A DNA stretch of 64,000 nucleotides from Nesterenkonia sandarakina (GCF_013410215.1 NZ_JACCFQ010000001.1:186001-250000), one strand, 5' to 3'; numbered from the stretch's first letter, positions 44,455 through 54,078 are shown. Program-made: numbers and translations. The notes: a model not told the origin generated them from the letters alone.

Positions 44455-46086
44455 CTACGCGGTCTGCTGGTCCTGGGCTGCCTGCTTATTCTGAACCTCC
44501 TGCTGATCCTGCATTTCTCGCTGGCCCTGGGCTCCCTGCTGGTCATGGGCTGCCTGCCGGGCCTGACGGGCGGCGAAGAGCGCGGCCGCCACCGAGGTGA
44601 GCATCAGCGCCGCGATCACCAGCGAGCTGGTCACGATGGCACTCTGATGTCCGGCGTCTGCGCTGACCGAGAAGTAGATCCCGGTGACCACCGCGATGCC
44701 GATCGCGGTGAACACCCGCTGAGCGGTCTGCGCCACCCCGCCTGCGGCGCCGGCCATGGGCTCCGGGACCTCCCGCATGGACAGCGTCTGTGCGCTGGGG
44801 ATGATCAGCGCCTGGGAGAGACCGACGACGCCCAGAGCGGCGCCGATCAGCCAGAGCGAGCCGTAGCCGGTGCCCATGAGCGCCGCCGCTCCGGCCAGGG
44901 AGAGCATCGCGACGACGCCGGCCAGGGTTCCGCTGACCAGCATCCGGGGCCCCTTGCGCTCCACCGCCCGGCCCACCCGTGCCGAGAGCAGCATCACCAT
45001 CACGGCGCTGGGCAGCGTCACCAGCCCGGCGATCAGCGCGCCCTCCCCGCGACCCTGCTGGACGTAGACCGCCACCACCGCCCAGGTCGCTGGCATCCCC
45101 GCGAAGTACAGGCCCAGCACCAGGGAGTTCAACGTATAGCTGGGCAGGGTGAACAGAGCCAGGTTGACCATCGGGGCATCGGCGTCGCGCCGGCCCAGCC
45201 GGCGCTCCCAGAGTGCCCACAGCACCAGCACCCCCACTCCGGCGGCGCCGAAGAGTCCGCCGAGCAGGCTGCGGAACTGGATGAAGGGCAGCATCAGCAG
45301 CAGCACTGCGACGCTGAGCAGCACCACTCCGAGCGGATCGAGCCGGGCGATGCCGCGCGTAGCAGCCCTCGGCTCGGCCGGTTCGGATGTCCCGCGCGGC
45401 GGGGTGGGCCTCGACTCCGCAGCGGCTTCGGGCTCCGCGGCGGGTTTGGGCTCCGCGGCGGGAGTCGGTTTCTCGGTGGCAGCCGGGGGCTCGGCGTCGT
45501 CGAGGGTCTTGGGCAGCCACGCCACGATCGAGATCAGCGCGATGATGGTGACCGGAACATTGATCAGGAAGGTCATCCGCCAGCCGAGGTCTGATCCGGT
45601 GGTGTCGATGATCAACCCGCCCAGCGCCGGCCCTGCCGCGACTGCGACCCCGATGACGGTGCCCATCATCCCGTAGGCCCGCCCCCGCGCGGCACCGCTG
45701 AACAGGCGCTGGATCATCCCGATGACCTGCGGGGTGAGGATGCCCGCGGCGAACCCCATGAAGACGCGTGCGATGTTGAGCACCAGCGGGGTCAACGCCA
45801 GAGCAGCGCCGAGGGAGGCCAGACCGAAGAGCAGCACGCCGAACATGAACAGGCCACGCCGGCCCCAGATGTCTCCCGCACGGCCGGCCGGGACCAGTGC
45901 CATGCCGAAGGCCAGCGCGTAGCCGGAGAGCACCCACTGCAGATCCGCCGAGGCGGCACCGAGGCTCTCCTCGATCGCTGGCAGTGCGACATTGACGATG
46001 CTGATGCTCAGCAGCGAGGCGAAGAGCGGCAGGAACATCGCCGTCATCATCCGGCGCGAGCTGCCCGTGGCAGAGGTCTGGTTCAC
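44455..46086 (-). CDS. MFS transporter, DHA2-like drug exporter
   Basis: 543-residue major facilitator of the 14-helix EmrB/QacA type. N-terminal helices with SISIVNVALPAIEESLGA (motif D1-like), WVLSGYALAFGMALVPAGRAGDIWGRR (motif A) and GPALGGLIID (motif C of antiporters). A Pro/Ala/Glu-rich loop of about 45 residues joins the halves (near 205-250). The C-terminal 30 residues after the last helix are Gln/Ala-rich (DQQGAQGQREMQDQQEVQNK), an odd low-complexity tail. Start GTG 46086 lies 6 nt behind TAGGCT. Substrate unknown. Confidence 0.88.
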   Translation of the reverse strand: MNQTSATGSSRRMMTAMFLPLFASLLSISIVNVALPAIEESLGAASADLQWVLSGYALAFGMALVPAGRAGDIWGRRGLFMFGVLLFGLASLGAALALTPLVLNIARVFMGFAAGILTPQVIGMIQRLFSGAARGRAYGMMGTVIGVAVAAGPALGGLIIDTTGSDLGWRMTFLINVPVTIIALISIVAWLPKTLDDAEPPAATEKPTPAAEPKPAAEPEAAAESRPTPPRGTSEPAEPRAATRGIARLDPLGVVLLSVAVLLLMLPFIQFRSLLGGLFGAAGVGVLVLWALWERRLGRRDADAPMVNLALFTLPSYTLNSLVLGLYFAGMPATWAVVAVYVQQGRGEGALIAGLVTLPSAVMVMLLSARVGRAVERKGPRMLVSGTLAGVVAMLSLAGAAALMGTGYGSLWLIGAALGVVGLSQALIIPSAQTLSMREVPEPMAGAAGGVAQTAQRVFTAIGIAVVTGIYFSVSADAGHQSAIVTSSLVIAALMLTSVAAALFAARQARQAAHDQQGAQGQREMQDQQEVQNKQAAQDQQTA

Positions 46087-46092
46087 CAGCTC

Positions 46093-46098
46093 AGCCTA
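46093..46098 (-). promoter_or_regulatory. -10 box of the MFS gene
   Basis: TAGGCT on the minus strand, 6 nt before GTG 46086. Confidence 0.45.
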
Positions 46099-46147
46099 TC
46101 CCCGCGAGCGCCTCGCGGATCTTCATGTAACTCCTCCCGGATCTCCC

Positions 46148-46185
46148 GGTGCAGCGGTCACGACTCGGTGCAGCGGTCACGACGC
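46148..46185. repeat. 19-bp tandem duplication
   Basis: GGTGCAGCGGTCACGACTC followed by GGTGCAGCGGTCACGACGC, 18 of 19 equal, between the MFS gene and the terminator of the next gene. Confidence 0.85.
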
Positions 46186-46188
46186 AGA

Positions 46189-46220
46189 ACGGGGACGCCC
46201 CCGTGAAGGAGCGTCCCCGT
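46189..46220 (-). terminator. Hairpin after the proline-rich membrane protein gene
   Basis: ACGGGGACGC (46189-46198) pairs perfectly with GCGTCCCCGT (46211-46220), 17 nt after the stop codon; the minus strand continues TCTGCG. Confidence 0.7.
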
Positions 46221-46236
46221 CGAGCAGGAGAAGAGA

Positions 46237-46959
46237 CTACCGGCGGAACTGCGCCAGGTAGGTCTTGACCTCGGAGCTGAAGGCCAGCACCAGCCAGTAG
46301 GCGGCGACGCCCACGTGGGCCAGCGCGAGCACCAGGGTCAGCGGGTCCGCGCCGATGACGCCGATCATCGTGAACACTATGCCCAGGATCGCGAAGACGA
46401 TGCCAGTGATCCGCGCCCAGTTCTTGTTCTTCTGGAGCCCGAAGAACACCAGCAGGTAGAGCCCCACCCCCACGATCAGGCTGACCCAGATGAAACCGGT
46501 CAGGAGTCCCCCGAACAAGTCCGCAGCCTCGGCTGCCTCGGCAGCCGTCATCCCTTGCTGCTCCATGCCGGTGATCATCTCTTGCCGAGTTGCGTCACCG
46601 CTGAGGAAGAGGCCCGGCAACGAGCTCAGCACGTAGACCGCCAGCGAGACCAGGGTCATCGTCTTGAGCAGGCTGTACTTCTTGGGCTCCGCGACCGGTC
46701 CGCCGTAGCTGCCCGGCGCGTAGGGGTCGGTGCCGTACTTCGAGGCGGGTGCCCCCTGGCCACCGCCCTGCTGGGCCGGGTAGCCACCCTGCTGGACCGG
46801 GTAGCCACCCTGCTGGGAGGGGTAACCGCCCTGCTGCGCGGGGTAGTCACCCCCCGGCTGGCCGCCGTAGCCGCCGGACGGGTTGGCGCCGTAGCCGCCT
46901 GGCTGGCCGGACTGGCCGCCGGGGACGCCGGGCTGCTCGCCTTGGGGAGGGTTGCTCAT
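46237..46959 (-). CDS. Gly/Pro/Gln-rich membrane protein
   Basis: 240 residues. The N-terminal 90 residues are low-complexity, with GGYPAQQ-type heptapeptide repeats ([28 protein letters not shown]). Four transmembrane helices follow: [64 protein letters not shown] and [18 protein letters not shown]. Such Gly/Pro/Tyr/Gln tails precede many actinobacterial membrane proteins of unknown function. ATG 46959 has AAGGAG 6 nt upstream; an ATG ten codons earlier lacks one. Confidence 0.7.
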   Translation of the reverse strand: MSNPPQGEQPGVPGGQSGQPGGYGANPSGGYGGQPGGDYPAQQGGYPSQQGGYPVQQGGYPAQQGGGQGAPASKYGTDPYAPGSYGGPVAEPKKYSLLKTMTLVSLAVYVLSSLPGLFLSGDATRQEMITGMEQQGMTAAEAAEAADLFGGLLTGFIWVSLIVGVGLYLLVFFGLQKNKNWARITGIVFAILGIVFTMIGVIGADPLTLVLALAHVGVAAYWLVLAFSSEVKTYLAQFRR

Positions 46960-47017
46960 GTCTGCTCCTTGTTCATTGGTTGTGTTCACGAATCACTCTA
47001 GGCCCCGCGGACCGCGC

Positions 47018-48313
47018 TCACTCGTAGCGAAGCGCCTCGATCGGGTCCTTCTTCGCGGCTCGTGCCGCCGGCAGCGTTCCGGCGAGGAACGCGATGAACA
47101 CGATCAGTGCGGTGATCCCCAGGATCGCCAGCGGATCCACGGCGAAGAGCGTCAGTCCCGCCACCGCACCCAGCGGACCGCCTTCTCCGGTGAGCCAGGC
47201 GTTGCCGGCCAGGCCGGCGCCGAGTCCGAGCACCACGCCGATGACCGATCCCAGGATCCCGATGACCACGGCCTCCATGGAGAAGAGCCCGAAGACCTTG
47301 CCGCTGGACATGCCCAGCGCCTTCATCAGGCCGATCTCTCGGGTGCGTTCCTGGACCGACATCAGCAGCGTGTTCACGATGCCGAAGCTGGCCGCGAGCA
47401 GCGCGATCAGTCCGAAGCCGGAGAGCACCCAGGCGACGGCGTCGATCACGCCCTGGACGGCCCCGATCTGATCCTCCACGGTCAGACCCAGCAGGTCCTC
47501 CTCGAGCAGCGCGTCCTTGACGCCCTGCTCGTTGGCCTCGATGTCATCGACGTCGAGCACGGCCATGGCGTAGGCGTTCTCTGCCTGGCCCTGGTAGCCC
47601 TCCATGGAGAGGTCGTTGAGCTCCTGGTTCAGCTCCCGGGAGGGCATCGGGGTCGCGCCGATCCCGGAGAGCGCCTCCTCGGAGACGCCGACGATCTCGG
47701 CCTCCACGGTGGACTGCTGACCGGTGACATCGCTGATCCCGATGCTCACGGTCTCGCCGAGGACCTCTTCCGCGTCCTCGGTGTCGAAGATGCTCAACCA
47801 GTCTGCCGGGATGCTGAGCTCCATCCCATCTTCACCGGGGGCCTCCCCGGCCTCGAGCTCGAGCCCCAGCGCGTTGGCCGGGACGTCGAGCTCCATGTCG
47901 TACTGAGACCCGTCGGGGGTCTCGATATAGTCCGGCGAGACGAAGACCATCGGGTCCACCGCCGAGACGTTCTCGATCTGCTCGATCGTCTCGATGTCCG
48001 AGTCGGTGAGCACACCTCCGCCGGAGCCCGGCCCGAACATGCCGCCGGTGCTGGCCGCGGCCTCCGGGTCATACTCGGCCGGACCATCGGTGGGCTCCGC
48101 ATCGGAGGCCCCGGTGCTCATCACGAACATCTGCGAGGACCCGCCGAAACCGGCGACCACATTGTCCACGTATTTGTTGACTCCGGCGCCGAGCCCCGAG
48201 GTCAGGGTCAGCGTGAAGGAGCCGATCACGATGGCGACCACCGTCAGGGCGGTGCGCAGCTTGGAGCGGAAGGTGTTGCCCAGCGCGGTGCGTGCGACGT
48301 CGACTGATCTCAT
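47018..48313 (-). CDS. ABC transporter permease, MacB/FtsX type
   Basis: 431 residues with the type VII ABC architecture: an N-terminal helix (TALTVVAIVIGSFTLTLTSG), a large extracellular domain (about residues 45-285, acidic, Glu/Asp-rich) and three C-terminal helices starting with LSGFGLIALLAASFGIVNTLLMSVQERTREIGLMKALG, the FtsX-domain signature, and ending ARAAKKDPIEALRYE. Probably a mechanotransmission or lipoprotein/peptide extrusion system rather than an importer. ATG 48313 overlaps the ATPase stop by 4 nt. No adaptor (MacA) gene is present. Confidence 0.88.
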   Translation of the reverse strand: MRSVDVARTALGNTFRSKLRTALTVVAIVIGSFTLTLTSGLGAGVNKYVDNVVAGFGGSSQMFVMSTGASDAEPTDGPAEYDPEAAASTGGMFGPGSGGGVLTDSDIETIEQIENVSAVDPMVFVSPDYIETPDGSQYDMELDVPANALGLELEAGEAPGEDGMELSIPADWLSIFDTEDAEEVLGETVSIGISDVTGQQSTVEAEIVGVSEEALSGIGATPMPSRELNQELNDLSMEGYQGQAENAYAMAVLDVDDIEANEQGVKDALLEEDLLGLTVEDQIGAVQGVIDAVAWVLSGFGLIALLAASFGIVNTLLMSVQERTREIGLMKALGMSSGKVFGLFSMEAVVIGILGSVIGVVLGLGAGLAGNAWLTGEGGPLGAVAGLTLFAVDPLAILGITALIVFIAFLAGTLPAARAAKKDPIEALRYE

Positions 48314-49017
48314 GCGTGCACCCCCGTCGCGCCGTGCTCCTCGGCGTGGATCTCGCCGTCCTGCATCATCAGGCGACGCTGACACTTCCCGGCCAGGTCC
48401 TCGTCGTGGGTGACCACGACCAGGGTGATGCCGTGGTCCCGGTGCAGACCGAAGAGGATGTCCTCGACGATCTCTGAGGTGGCGGTGTCCAGGTTGCCGG
48501 TGGGCTCATCGGCGAAGAGCACGGTGGGCCGGTTGACCAGGGCGCGCGCGATGCAGGCGCGCTGCTTCTGTCCGCCGGAGAGGTTGGTCGCCTTGTTCTT
48601 GGCCTTATCGGCCATATCCAGCTGTTCCAGGACCTCCATCCCGCGGCGGTTGCGCTCAGACTTGCCCACCCCGGCGATCTTCAGCGGCAAGGTGATGTTC
48701 TCCAGCACCGTCTGGTTCGGGTTCAGGAAGAACTGCTGGAAGACGAACCCGAAGGTGGCGTTGCGCAGCTGGGAGACCTTCTTGGGCTTCAGCGCGGTGA
48801 CCGGCTCGCCTCCCAGGGCGACGACGCCGGAGGTCGGCTCGTCGAGCAGCGCCAAGAGGTGCATGAGGGTGGACTTGCCGGAACCTGATTTACCTACGAT
48901 GGCGACGGACTCGCCCTCATGGATCTCGAAGGTCAGGCCTTTGAGCGCATCAAAACGAGTTGCGCCCTTGCCATAGACCTTGACCAGGTTCTCGGTCTCG
49001 AGAACTGGGGTGGACAT
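48310..49017 (-). CDS. ABC transporter ATP-binding protein, MacB/LolD type
   Basis: 235-residue ATPase partner of the permease at 47018-48313. Walker [16 protein letters not shown]-loop [20 protein letters not shown], signature [17 protein letters not shown], Walker [13 protein letters not shown] and switch His VVVTHDEDL. The LNP and GNLD blocks place it with LolD/MacB-type ATPases. ATG 49017 ([16 protein letters not shown]) has GAAAGG 6 nt upstream; the in-frame ATG nine codons before lacks one. Confidence 0.92.
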   Translation of the reverse strand: MSTPVLETENLVKVYGKGATRFDALKGLTFEIHEGESVAIVGKSGSGKSTLMHLLALLDEPTSGVVALGGEPVTALKPKKVSQLRNATFGFVFQQFFLNPNQTVLENITLPLKIAGVGKSERNRRGMEVLEQLDMADKAKNKATNLSGGQKQRACIARALVNRPTVLFADEPTGNLDTATSEIVEDILFGLHRDHGITLVVVTHDEDLAGKCQRRLMMQDGEIHAEEHGATGVHA

Positions 49018-49209
49018 TGCATACCTTTCATCCTGCGGTGACATCGTGCTCGGTGGGCTGCTGAGGTGCTCCGCAGCCCGAAGATTCGACTACCCGTTCA
49101 TTCTCCCGGATGAGAGCACCGGGCACATCGGCCCAAAGGATGAGCCTCAGCCTGGCCAGAGCCCCAAGATCAGGCCCATCTGGCTCTCACCAGGGATCAT
49201 CACCCCGAG

Positions 49210-49215
49210 TACACT
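49210..49215 (+). promoter_or_regulatory. -10 box of the DrrA-like ABC operon
   Basis: TACACT, 7 nt before ATG 49223. Same hexamer as in front of the hemolysin-III and S9 peptidase genes. Confidence 0.5.
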
Positions 49216-49222
49216 GCAACCC

Positions 49223-50203
49223 ATGCCCGTTGAACATGCGATCCGCGCCACAGGTCTGACCAAACGCTACGGTGATTTCACCGCAGTGGACGGCATCGAT
49301 TTCACGGTGAACCGAGGTGAGTCCTTCGGCCTGCTCGGACCCAATGGCGCAGGGAAGTCCACGACCATGCGGATGATCGCCGCGGTGGCCTCGCGCAGTG
49401 CCGGCACGATGTCTGTGGCCGGACTGGATCCGGAGCAGAACGGACCCGAGGTCCGGGCGCGGCTGGGGGTGATCCCGCAGCAGGACAACCTGGATGAGGA
49501 GCTCAGCGTCCGGGAGAACATCATCATGTACGGGCGCTACTTCGGTCTGCCGCGTCGCTGGCTCAACGCCAAGACCGAGGAGCTTCTGGAGTTCGCCCAG
49601 CTCAGCCACAAGGCGACCGCCCGGGTGGAGGACCTCTCCGGGGGCATGAAGCGCCGGCTCACCATCGCCCGCGCGCTGGTCAACGAGCCCGAGATCCTGC
49701 TCCTGGATGAGCCCACCACCGGCCTGGACCCGCAGGCCCGGCACATCCTCTGGGACCGGCTGTTCCGACTCCGGGAGTCCGGGACCACGCTGGTGCTCAC
49801 CACCCACCATATGGATGAGGCGGAGCAGCTCTGCGAGCGCCTGATCGTGGTGGATGAAGGCCGCATCATGGCGGAGGGCTCCCCCGCGGGACTGATCCGA
49901 GACCACTCCACCCGCGAGGTGCTCGAGCTGCGCTTCGGCATGGACCGCAACCAGGAGCAGGCTCAGCAGCTGACCACGCTGCTCTCCTCCGTCGACGCGG
50001 GCTCCCATGGCGCCGCAGCCGGGGACCTCGGCTTCAGCCACGTGGAGGTGCTCCCAGACCGGCTGCTGGTCTACGCCGGCTCCGCCGAGTCTGCGCTGGA
50101 GCGCATCCACGCGTCCGGACTGCGTCCGATGACCTCGCTGGTCCGCCGGTCCTCCCTGGAGGACGTCTTCCTGCGACTGACCGGGAGGACCCTTGTCGAC
50201 TGA
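49223..50203 (+). CDS. ABC exporter ATP-binding protein, DrrA/NodI type
   Basis: 326-residue ATPase. Walker A GLLGPNGAGKSTTMRM, Q-loop VIPQQDNLDEELSVRENI, signature DLSGGMKRRLTIARALVN, Walker B ILLLDEPTTGLDPQARH, H-loop LTTHHMDEAEQLCERLIVVDEG, then the C-terminal accessory domain of about 90 residues seen in DrrA and NodI. The start is ATG 49223, 7 nt behind TACACT. The next gene overlaps by 11 nt. Related systems export drugs, lipo-oligosaccharides or glycolipids; substrate unknown. Confidence 0.92.
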   Translation: MPVEHAIRATGLTKRYGDFTAVDGIDFTVNRGESFGLLGPNGAGKSTTMRMIAAVASRSAGTMSVAGLDPEQNGPEVRARLGVIPQQDNLDEELSVRENIIMYGRYFGLPRRWLNAKTEELLEFAQLSHKATARVEDLSGGMKRRLTIARALVNEPEILLLDEPTTGLDPQARHILWDRLFRLRESGTTLVLTTHHMDEAEQLCERLIVVDEGRIMAEGSPAGLIRDHSTREVLELRFGMDRNQEQAQQLTTLLSSVDAGSHGAAAGDLGFSHVEVLPDRLLVYAGSAESALERIHASGLRPMTSLVRRSSLEDVFLRLTGRTLVD

Positions 50204-52016
50204 TCACCTGACCCGGGATCCCGAGCTGAAGGACCCCGTCGGTCCCGCCGCGGACAAGCACACCATGGCCGGGCGGGCACGGCGCTTCGGTGCGCTGCAC
50301 CAGGCCGAGCGGACGCTGCGCAGCATGCGCGCCTATGGCACCGTGATCCTCTTCTCCTCGGTGAGCCAGCCGATCATGTACATCCTGGCCATGGGGCTCG
50401 GACTGGGCATGCTGGTCGGCGAGGGCGGGGACTTCGCGGAATACGGGGCCAGCAGCTACCTGATGTACATCGCACCTGCGATCCTGGCCTCCACCGTCGC
50501 CATGGCCGCCGGCATCGAGTTCACCTTCCCGGTGATGGAGGGGTTCAAGTGGCGGCGGCTCTACTACGGCGCCCAGGCCTCCCCGCTGAGCCCGGGCCAG
50601 ATCGCCTCTGGCCACCTCCTGGCGGTCAGCGTGCGCTTCGGCATCCACGCCGCGATCTTCACCCTGGTGCTCTACCTCTTCGGGGCGATCAGCTCCCCGC
50701 TGGGGGTGCTGATGATCGCCAGCGCGATGCTCGGCGGGCTCGCGATCGGGCTGCCGATCATGGCGTATGTCTCCACGCTGCGCGATGAGAAGGGGCAGAT
50801 GTCCCTGATCCAGCGCTTCGTCATCATGCCGCTCTTCCTCTTCTCCGGCACCTTCTACCCACTGACCAACCTTCCGGCATTCCTGCAGGTCCTGGGCTGG
50901 TTCTCCCCCATCTGGCACGCCAATGAGTTGGGCCGGGTGCTCGCCTTCGGCCAGCCCACCCCGGCCTGGCTGATCCTGATCCATGTGCTCTACCTCCTGG
51001 GCATCACCGTCGCCGCCTGGCTCGCCACGGTGCGGATCTTCACCCGCCGGCTGGGTCTGGAAGAGTGGCGCGGCCGGACCCCGGGCGCCAAGGCCGATGC
51101 CAGACGTCAGGACCGGCTGGCGGTGAAGGACGCGGCCGACGTCGACCGATCGGTCGACACCGGGACAGCCAGCACGCCGGCACGCGCCGAGCTGCCCCGG
51201 ATCTCGTTCCGCCGCGGGTTCGGCGCGAACTACTACTCCGGGAACATCCGCGCGGTGTTCGGGCGAGGACTCACCGCGATCCGAAACAACCGTGGCGTCA
51301 TCTTCCTCTCCGGGCTGCTGGAACCGGTGCTGTTCCTGACCTCCTTCGGCCTGGGCATCTCCCCGATGATCGCCGGGGTCGACTCCGAAGCGGTGGGACT
51401 CAGCGGCGGGGGGACCATCAGCTACGCGGCATTCATCGCCCCGGCGCTGTTGGCGGTCTCCGCGATGAACGGCGCGATCTTCGACTCCACCTGGAACGTG
51501 TTCTTCAAGCTCAAGATCACCAAGCTCTACCGCACCATGATGTCGACATCGCTGGGCCCGGTGGACGTGGCGGTGGGCGAGATCTGCCTGGCGCTCTTCC
51601 GCGGCGGACTCTACGCGCTGGGCTTTCTGGGCGTGCTGATGGTCAGCGGCCTGGTGGATCCGCTGGCGGCGGTGCTGATGTGGTGCACCGCGCTCTTCGT
51701 CGCACTGGGCTTCGCGTCGATCGGGATGGCGGTGACCTCCTTCATGACCCGGTTCCAGCAGATGGACTGGATGATGATGGTGCTGATGCCGATGTTCCTG
51801 TTCTCGGCCACGCTCTTCCCGATCAGCGTCTACCCCGCGGGAGTGCAGGCGTTCATCCAGGCGCTGCCGCTCTGGCACGCGGTGGAGCTGATGCGCGATA
51901 TCGCGTTCTGGGACTTCAGCGGCCTGACCCTGGTGCACATCGGTTACTACCTGGTGATGATCGTGGCCGGTCTGGCGTTGACCACGTACCGGATGAAGAA
52001 GCTCTTCCTGCGCTGA
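50193..52016 (+). CDS. Fused double ABC-2 type permease
   Basis: 607-residue protein containing two complete ABC-2 membrane domains in tandem. First (about residues 30-295): GTVILFSSVSQPIMYILAMG, FTFPVMEGFKWRRLYYGAQASPLSPGQIASG, VIMPLFLFSGTFYPLTNLP. A charged linker (295-345) follows, then the second (345-607): NNRGVIFLSGLLEPVLFLTSFG, FDSTWNVFFKLKITKLYRTMMSTSLGPVDV, LMPMFLFSATLFPISVYP. Each half is the size of a normal NodJ/DrrB subunit, so the pair has become one chain. TTG 50193 with GGGAGG 5 nt upstream lies inside the end of the ATPase gene, indicating translational coupling. Confidence 0.88.
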   Translation: MSTDHLTRDPELKDPVGPAADKHTMAGRARRFGALHQAERTLRSMRAYGTVILFSSVSQPIMYILAMGLGLGMLVGEGGDFAEYGASSYLMYIAPAILASTVAMAAGIEFTFPVMEGFKWRRLYYGAQASPLSPGQIASGHLLAVSVRFGIHAAIFTLVLYLFGAISSPLGVLMIASAMLGGLAIGLPIMAYVSTLRDEKGQMSLIQRFVIMPLFLFSGTFYPLTNLPAFLQVLGWFSPIWHANELGRVLAFGQPTPAWLILIHVLYLLGITVAAWLATVRIFTRRLGLEEWRGRTPGAKADARRQDRLAVKDAADVDRSVDTGTASTPARAELPRISFRRGFGANYYSGNIRAVFGRGLTAIRNNRGVIFLSGLLEPVLFLTSFGLGISPMIAGVDSEAVGLSGGGTISYAAFIAPALLAVSAMNGAIFDSTWNVFFKLKITKLYRTMMSTSLGPVDVAVGEICLALFRGGLYALGFLGVLMVSGLVDPLAAVLMWCTALFVALGFASIGMAVTSFMTRFQQMDWMMMVLMPMFLFSATLFPISVYPAGVQAFIQALPLWHAVELMRDIAFWDFSGLTLVHIGYYLVMIVAGLALTTYRMKKLFLR

Positions 52017-52033
52017 CCCCTCCCCGCTTCCTG

Positions 52034-52107
52034 CGTTGAGGGGCGGTTTCTGCGTGTACTTCAGGCCTTCTGGCCCATGAGATGCCCGCAGAATCCGCCC
52101 TTCAACG
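52034..52107. repeat. 74-bp palindromic intergenic element, copy C
   Basis: Starts CGTTGAGGGGCGGTTTCTGC and ends with its inverted copy GCAGAATCCGCCCTTCAACG, the most perfect inverted repeat of the three copies. The centre differs from copies A and B. Confidence 0.8.
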
Positions 52108-52152
52108 AGTGTGGGTGAGCGCGTGTCCTTGAATATCTCAATCATTGACTTC

Positions 52153-52205
52153 TTGAACTATTGGCGGCCGGCCTCTATCCTGAATGAGATGTGTTCTGCA
52201 TCACA
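52153..52205 (+). promoter_or_regulatory. Promoter and 16-bp operator of the ABC importer genes
   Basis: TTGAAC (52153-52158), 17 nt, TATCCT (52176-52181); operator S1 at 52190-52205 reads, on the minus strand, TGTGATGCAGAACACA and covers the expected start. ATCATTGACTT (52141-52151) just upstream is shared with the SDR promoter. Confidence 0.65.
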
Positions 52206-52258
52206 GTGGAGACAACTTCACGGTGGTGATCCGAGCAACCTTGCACAAGGAGTCATAG

Positions 52259-53308
52259 ATGACTGATGAGAGCTCCGGCCTGGGGCCGGTCCCCCGCGGC
52301 GAAGCCCCTCACGCCCGCGATGCCGAGATCCACCGGCTGCACCGCTGGGAGGCCTCCGCCGCCACACACCGCAGGGGCGGTGACATCCGCCGGCACACCG
52401 ACGTCTCCACCTCGGCAGCCCTGGACATCGCCACTCGACCCGACCCCGCAGCGCCGCTGACCTCGGTGGCGCAGAGCGGTGCCACCGGTCGCGCGACGAC
52501 CTCGGGGCCAGGGCGGGCCCGACGACGACGACGGCGCGGACTCGGCACCAAGGCCCTGGGCGCCGCCGGCGTGGTCGGCATGCTGCTGACCTGGGAGATC
52601 GTCCCGCGCACCGGGCTGGTCAATGAGCGGTTCATGCCGCCGGCCTCCGAGGCCATCGGCGGCCTGATCAGCAACTTCGGGCTCACCGACTTCTGGGTCG
52701 CGGTCGGCGACACGATGCACGCCTGGGCGCTGGGCATGGTCATCGCGGTGGTCGCAGCCACGGTGCTGGGCTTCGTCATCGGCTCCTCGACGTTCCTGCG
52801 CCGCTTCACGAACTCCACCATCGAGTTCCTGCGCCCGGTCCCCTCGGTCGCGCTGATCCCCCTGGCGGTCCTGCTCTTCGGCGTGGGCATCGAGTCCTCC
52901 CTGATGCTCATCGTCTACGCCTGCTTCTGGCAGGTCCTGATCCAGGTGCTCTACGGCGTGGCCGATGTGGACTCGGTGGCGATGAACACCGCACGGTCCT
53001 ACGGGTTGGGACCGATGGCACGGATGCGCCACGTGACCTTTCCGACCGCCCTGCCCTACATCATGACCGGGGTACGTCTGGCGGCGGCCGTGGCGCTGAT
53101 CCTGGCGGTCACCGCCCAGCTGATCATCGGCACCCCAGGGCTGGGGGCTGAGATCAGCCGAGCCCAGTCCGGAGGCAACTACGTCTCCATGTACGCCCTC
53201 GTGCTGGCAACCGGCCTGCTCGGGGTCCTGATCAATCTGGTCATGCGGATGGTCGAGCGCAAGGTCCTCTCCTGGCACTCCTCGGTCCGCACGGAGGTGG
53301 CGGCATGA
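52259..53308 (+). CDS. ABC importer permease, TauC/SsuC family
   Basis: 349-residue inner-membrane permease of the nitrate/sulfonate/taurine type. The first 95 residues are hydrophilic and Arg/Thr/Ala-rich with an RRRRRRG stretch, an extension not usual in the family. Then six helices and the EAA-like loop around SVAMNTARSYGLGPMARMRHVTFPTALPYIMTG. ATG 52259 has AAGGAGT 7 nt upstream. It overlaps the next permease by 4 nt. With the permease at 53305, the ATPase at 54150 and the two binding proteins at 59559 and 60668 it forms a full importer. Confidence 0.9.
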   Translation: MTDESSGLGPVPRGEAPHARDAEIHRLHRWEASAATHRRGGDIRRHTDVSTSAALDIATRPDPAAPLTSVAQSGATGRATTSGPGRARRRRRRGLGTKALGAAGVVGMLLTWEIVPRTGLVNERFMPPASEAIGGLISNFGLTDFWVAVGDTMHAWALGMVIAVVAATVLGFVIGSSTFLRRFTNSTIEFLRPVPSVALIPLAVLLFGVGIESSLMLIVYACFWQVLIQVLYGVADVDSVAMNTARSYGLGPMARMRHVTFPTALPYIMTGVRLAAAVALILAVTAQLIIGTPGLGAEISRAQSGGNYVSMYALVLATGLLGVLINLVMRMVERKVLSWHSSVRTEVAA

Positions 53309-54078
53309 CATATATCCGGAGTTTCCTCAATATCGTGGCCCTGCCGCTGATCCTGCTCTTCATCTGGTTCCTCGCCACGCTCGGGGAGGAGAGCTTCTTC
53401 GTCCCGACCCCACAGCTGCTGGTCGAGACCTTCATCAACACCTGGACCGTGGACCGCTTCGTCGGCGACGTCTTCCCCTCGCTGGGGCGGCTCATCGTGG
53501 GCATCACGCTCTCCATCCTGATCGGGATCATCGGAGGCCTGCTGATCGGCTCCTTCCGCTGGCTGCGGGCCCTGCTGGAGCCCACCCTGGAGTTCTTCCG
53601 CGCCATCCCACCTACGGTGCTGATCCCGGTGCTGATGCTCCTGGTCGGCATCGGCGACGAGATGAAGGTCTCGGTGATCGTGCTCGGCGCCGTCTGGCCG
53701 ATCCTGCTGAACACCATCGAAGGTGTGCGCTCCATGGATGAGGTGCTGGCCGACACCAGCCGGACCTACGGGATGACCAAGATCAACAGCATCCGCTATC
53801 TGATCCTGCCCTCGGCCATGCCGCAGATCATGGCCGGGATCCGGCAGTCACTCTCCATCGCGCTGATCCTGATGGTGATCTCGGAGATGTTCGCCTCTAC
53901 CGAGGGCCTCGGCTTCACCATCGTGCAGTTCCAGCGCTCCTTCGCCATCCCTGAGATGTGGTCCGGGATCGTCCTGCTGGGACTGATCGGCGTGATCCTC
54001 TCGTTCGTCTTCCAGCTCGCCGAACGCTGGATCCTGGGCTGGTACCACGGCCTGCGCGAGATCGAACAGGCTGCCTGA
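53305..54078 (+). CDS. ABC importer permease, TauC/SsuC family (second subunit)
   Basis: 257-residue permease with six helices and the coupling loop DEVLADTSRTYGMTKINSIRYLILPSAMPQIMAGIRQSL (given by its Ala/Gly/Leu pattern near 145-180). Usually Tau/Ssu systems have one permease gene forming a homodimer; here two different ones are paired, suggesting a heterodimeric pore. ATG 53305 overlaps the preceding stop (ATGA). Confidence 0.9.
   Translation: MTYIRSFLNIVALPLILLFIWFLATLGEESFFVPTPQLLVETFINTWTVDRFVGDVFPSLGRLIVGITLSILIGIIGGLLIGSFRWLRALLEPTLEFFRAIPPTVLIPVLMLLVGIGDEMKVSVIVLGAVWPILLNTIEGVRSMDEVLADTSRTYGMTKINSIRYLILPSAMPQIMAGIRQSLSIALILMVISEMFASTEGLGFTIVQFQRSFAIPEMWSGIVLLGLIGVILSFVFQLAERWILGWYHGLREIEQAA

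Noticed and set aside
50034-52145. 703-codon open frame on the minus strand
   Set aside because: Lies antisense to the fused ABC-2 permease; composition is His/Gln/Arg/Asp-rich with no domain, typical of high-GC shadow frames.
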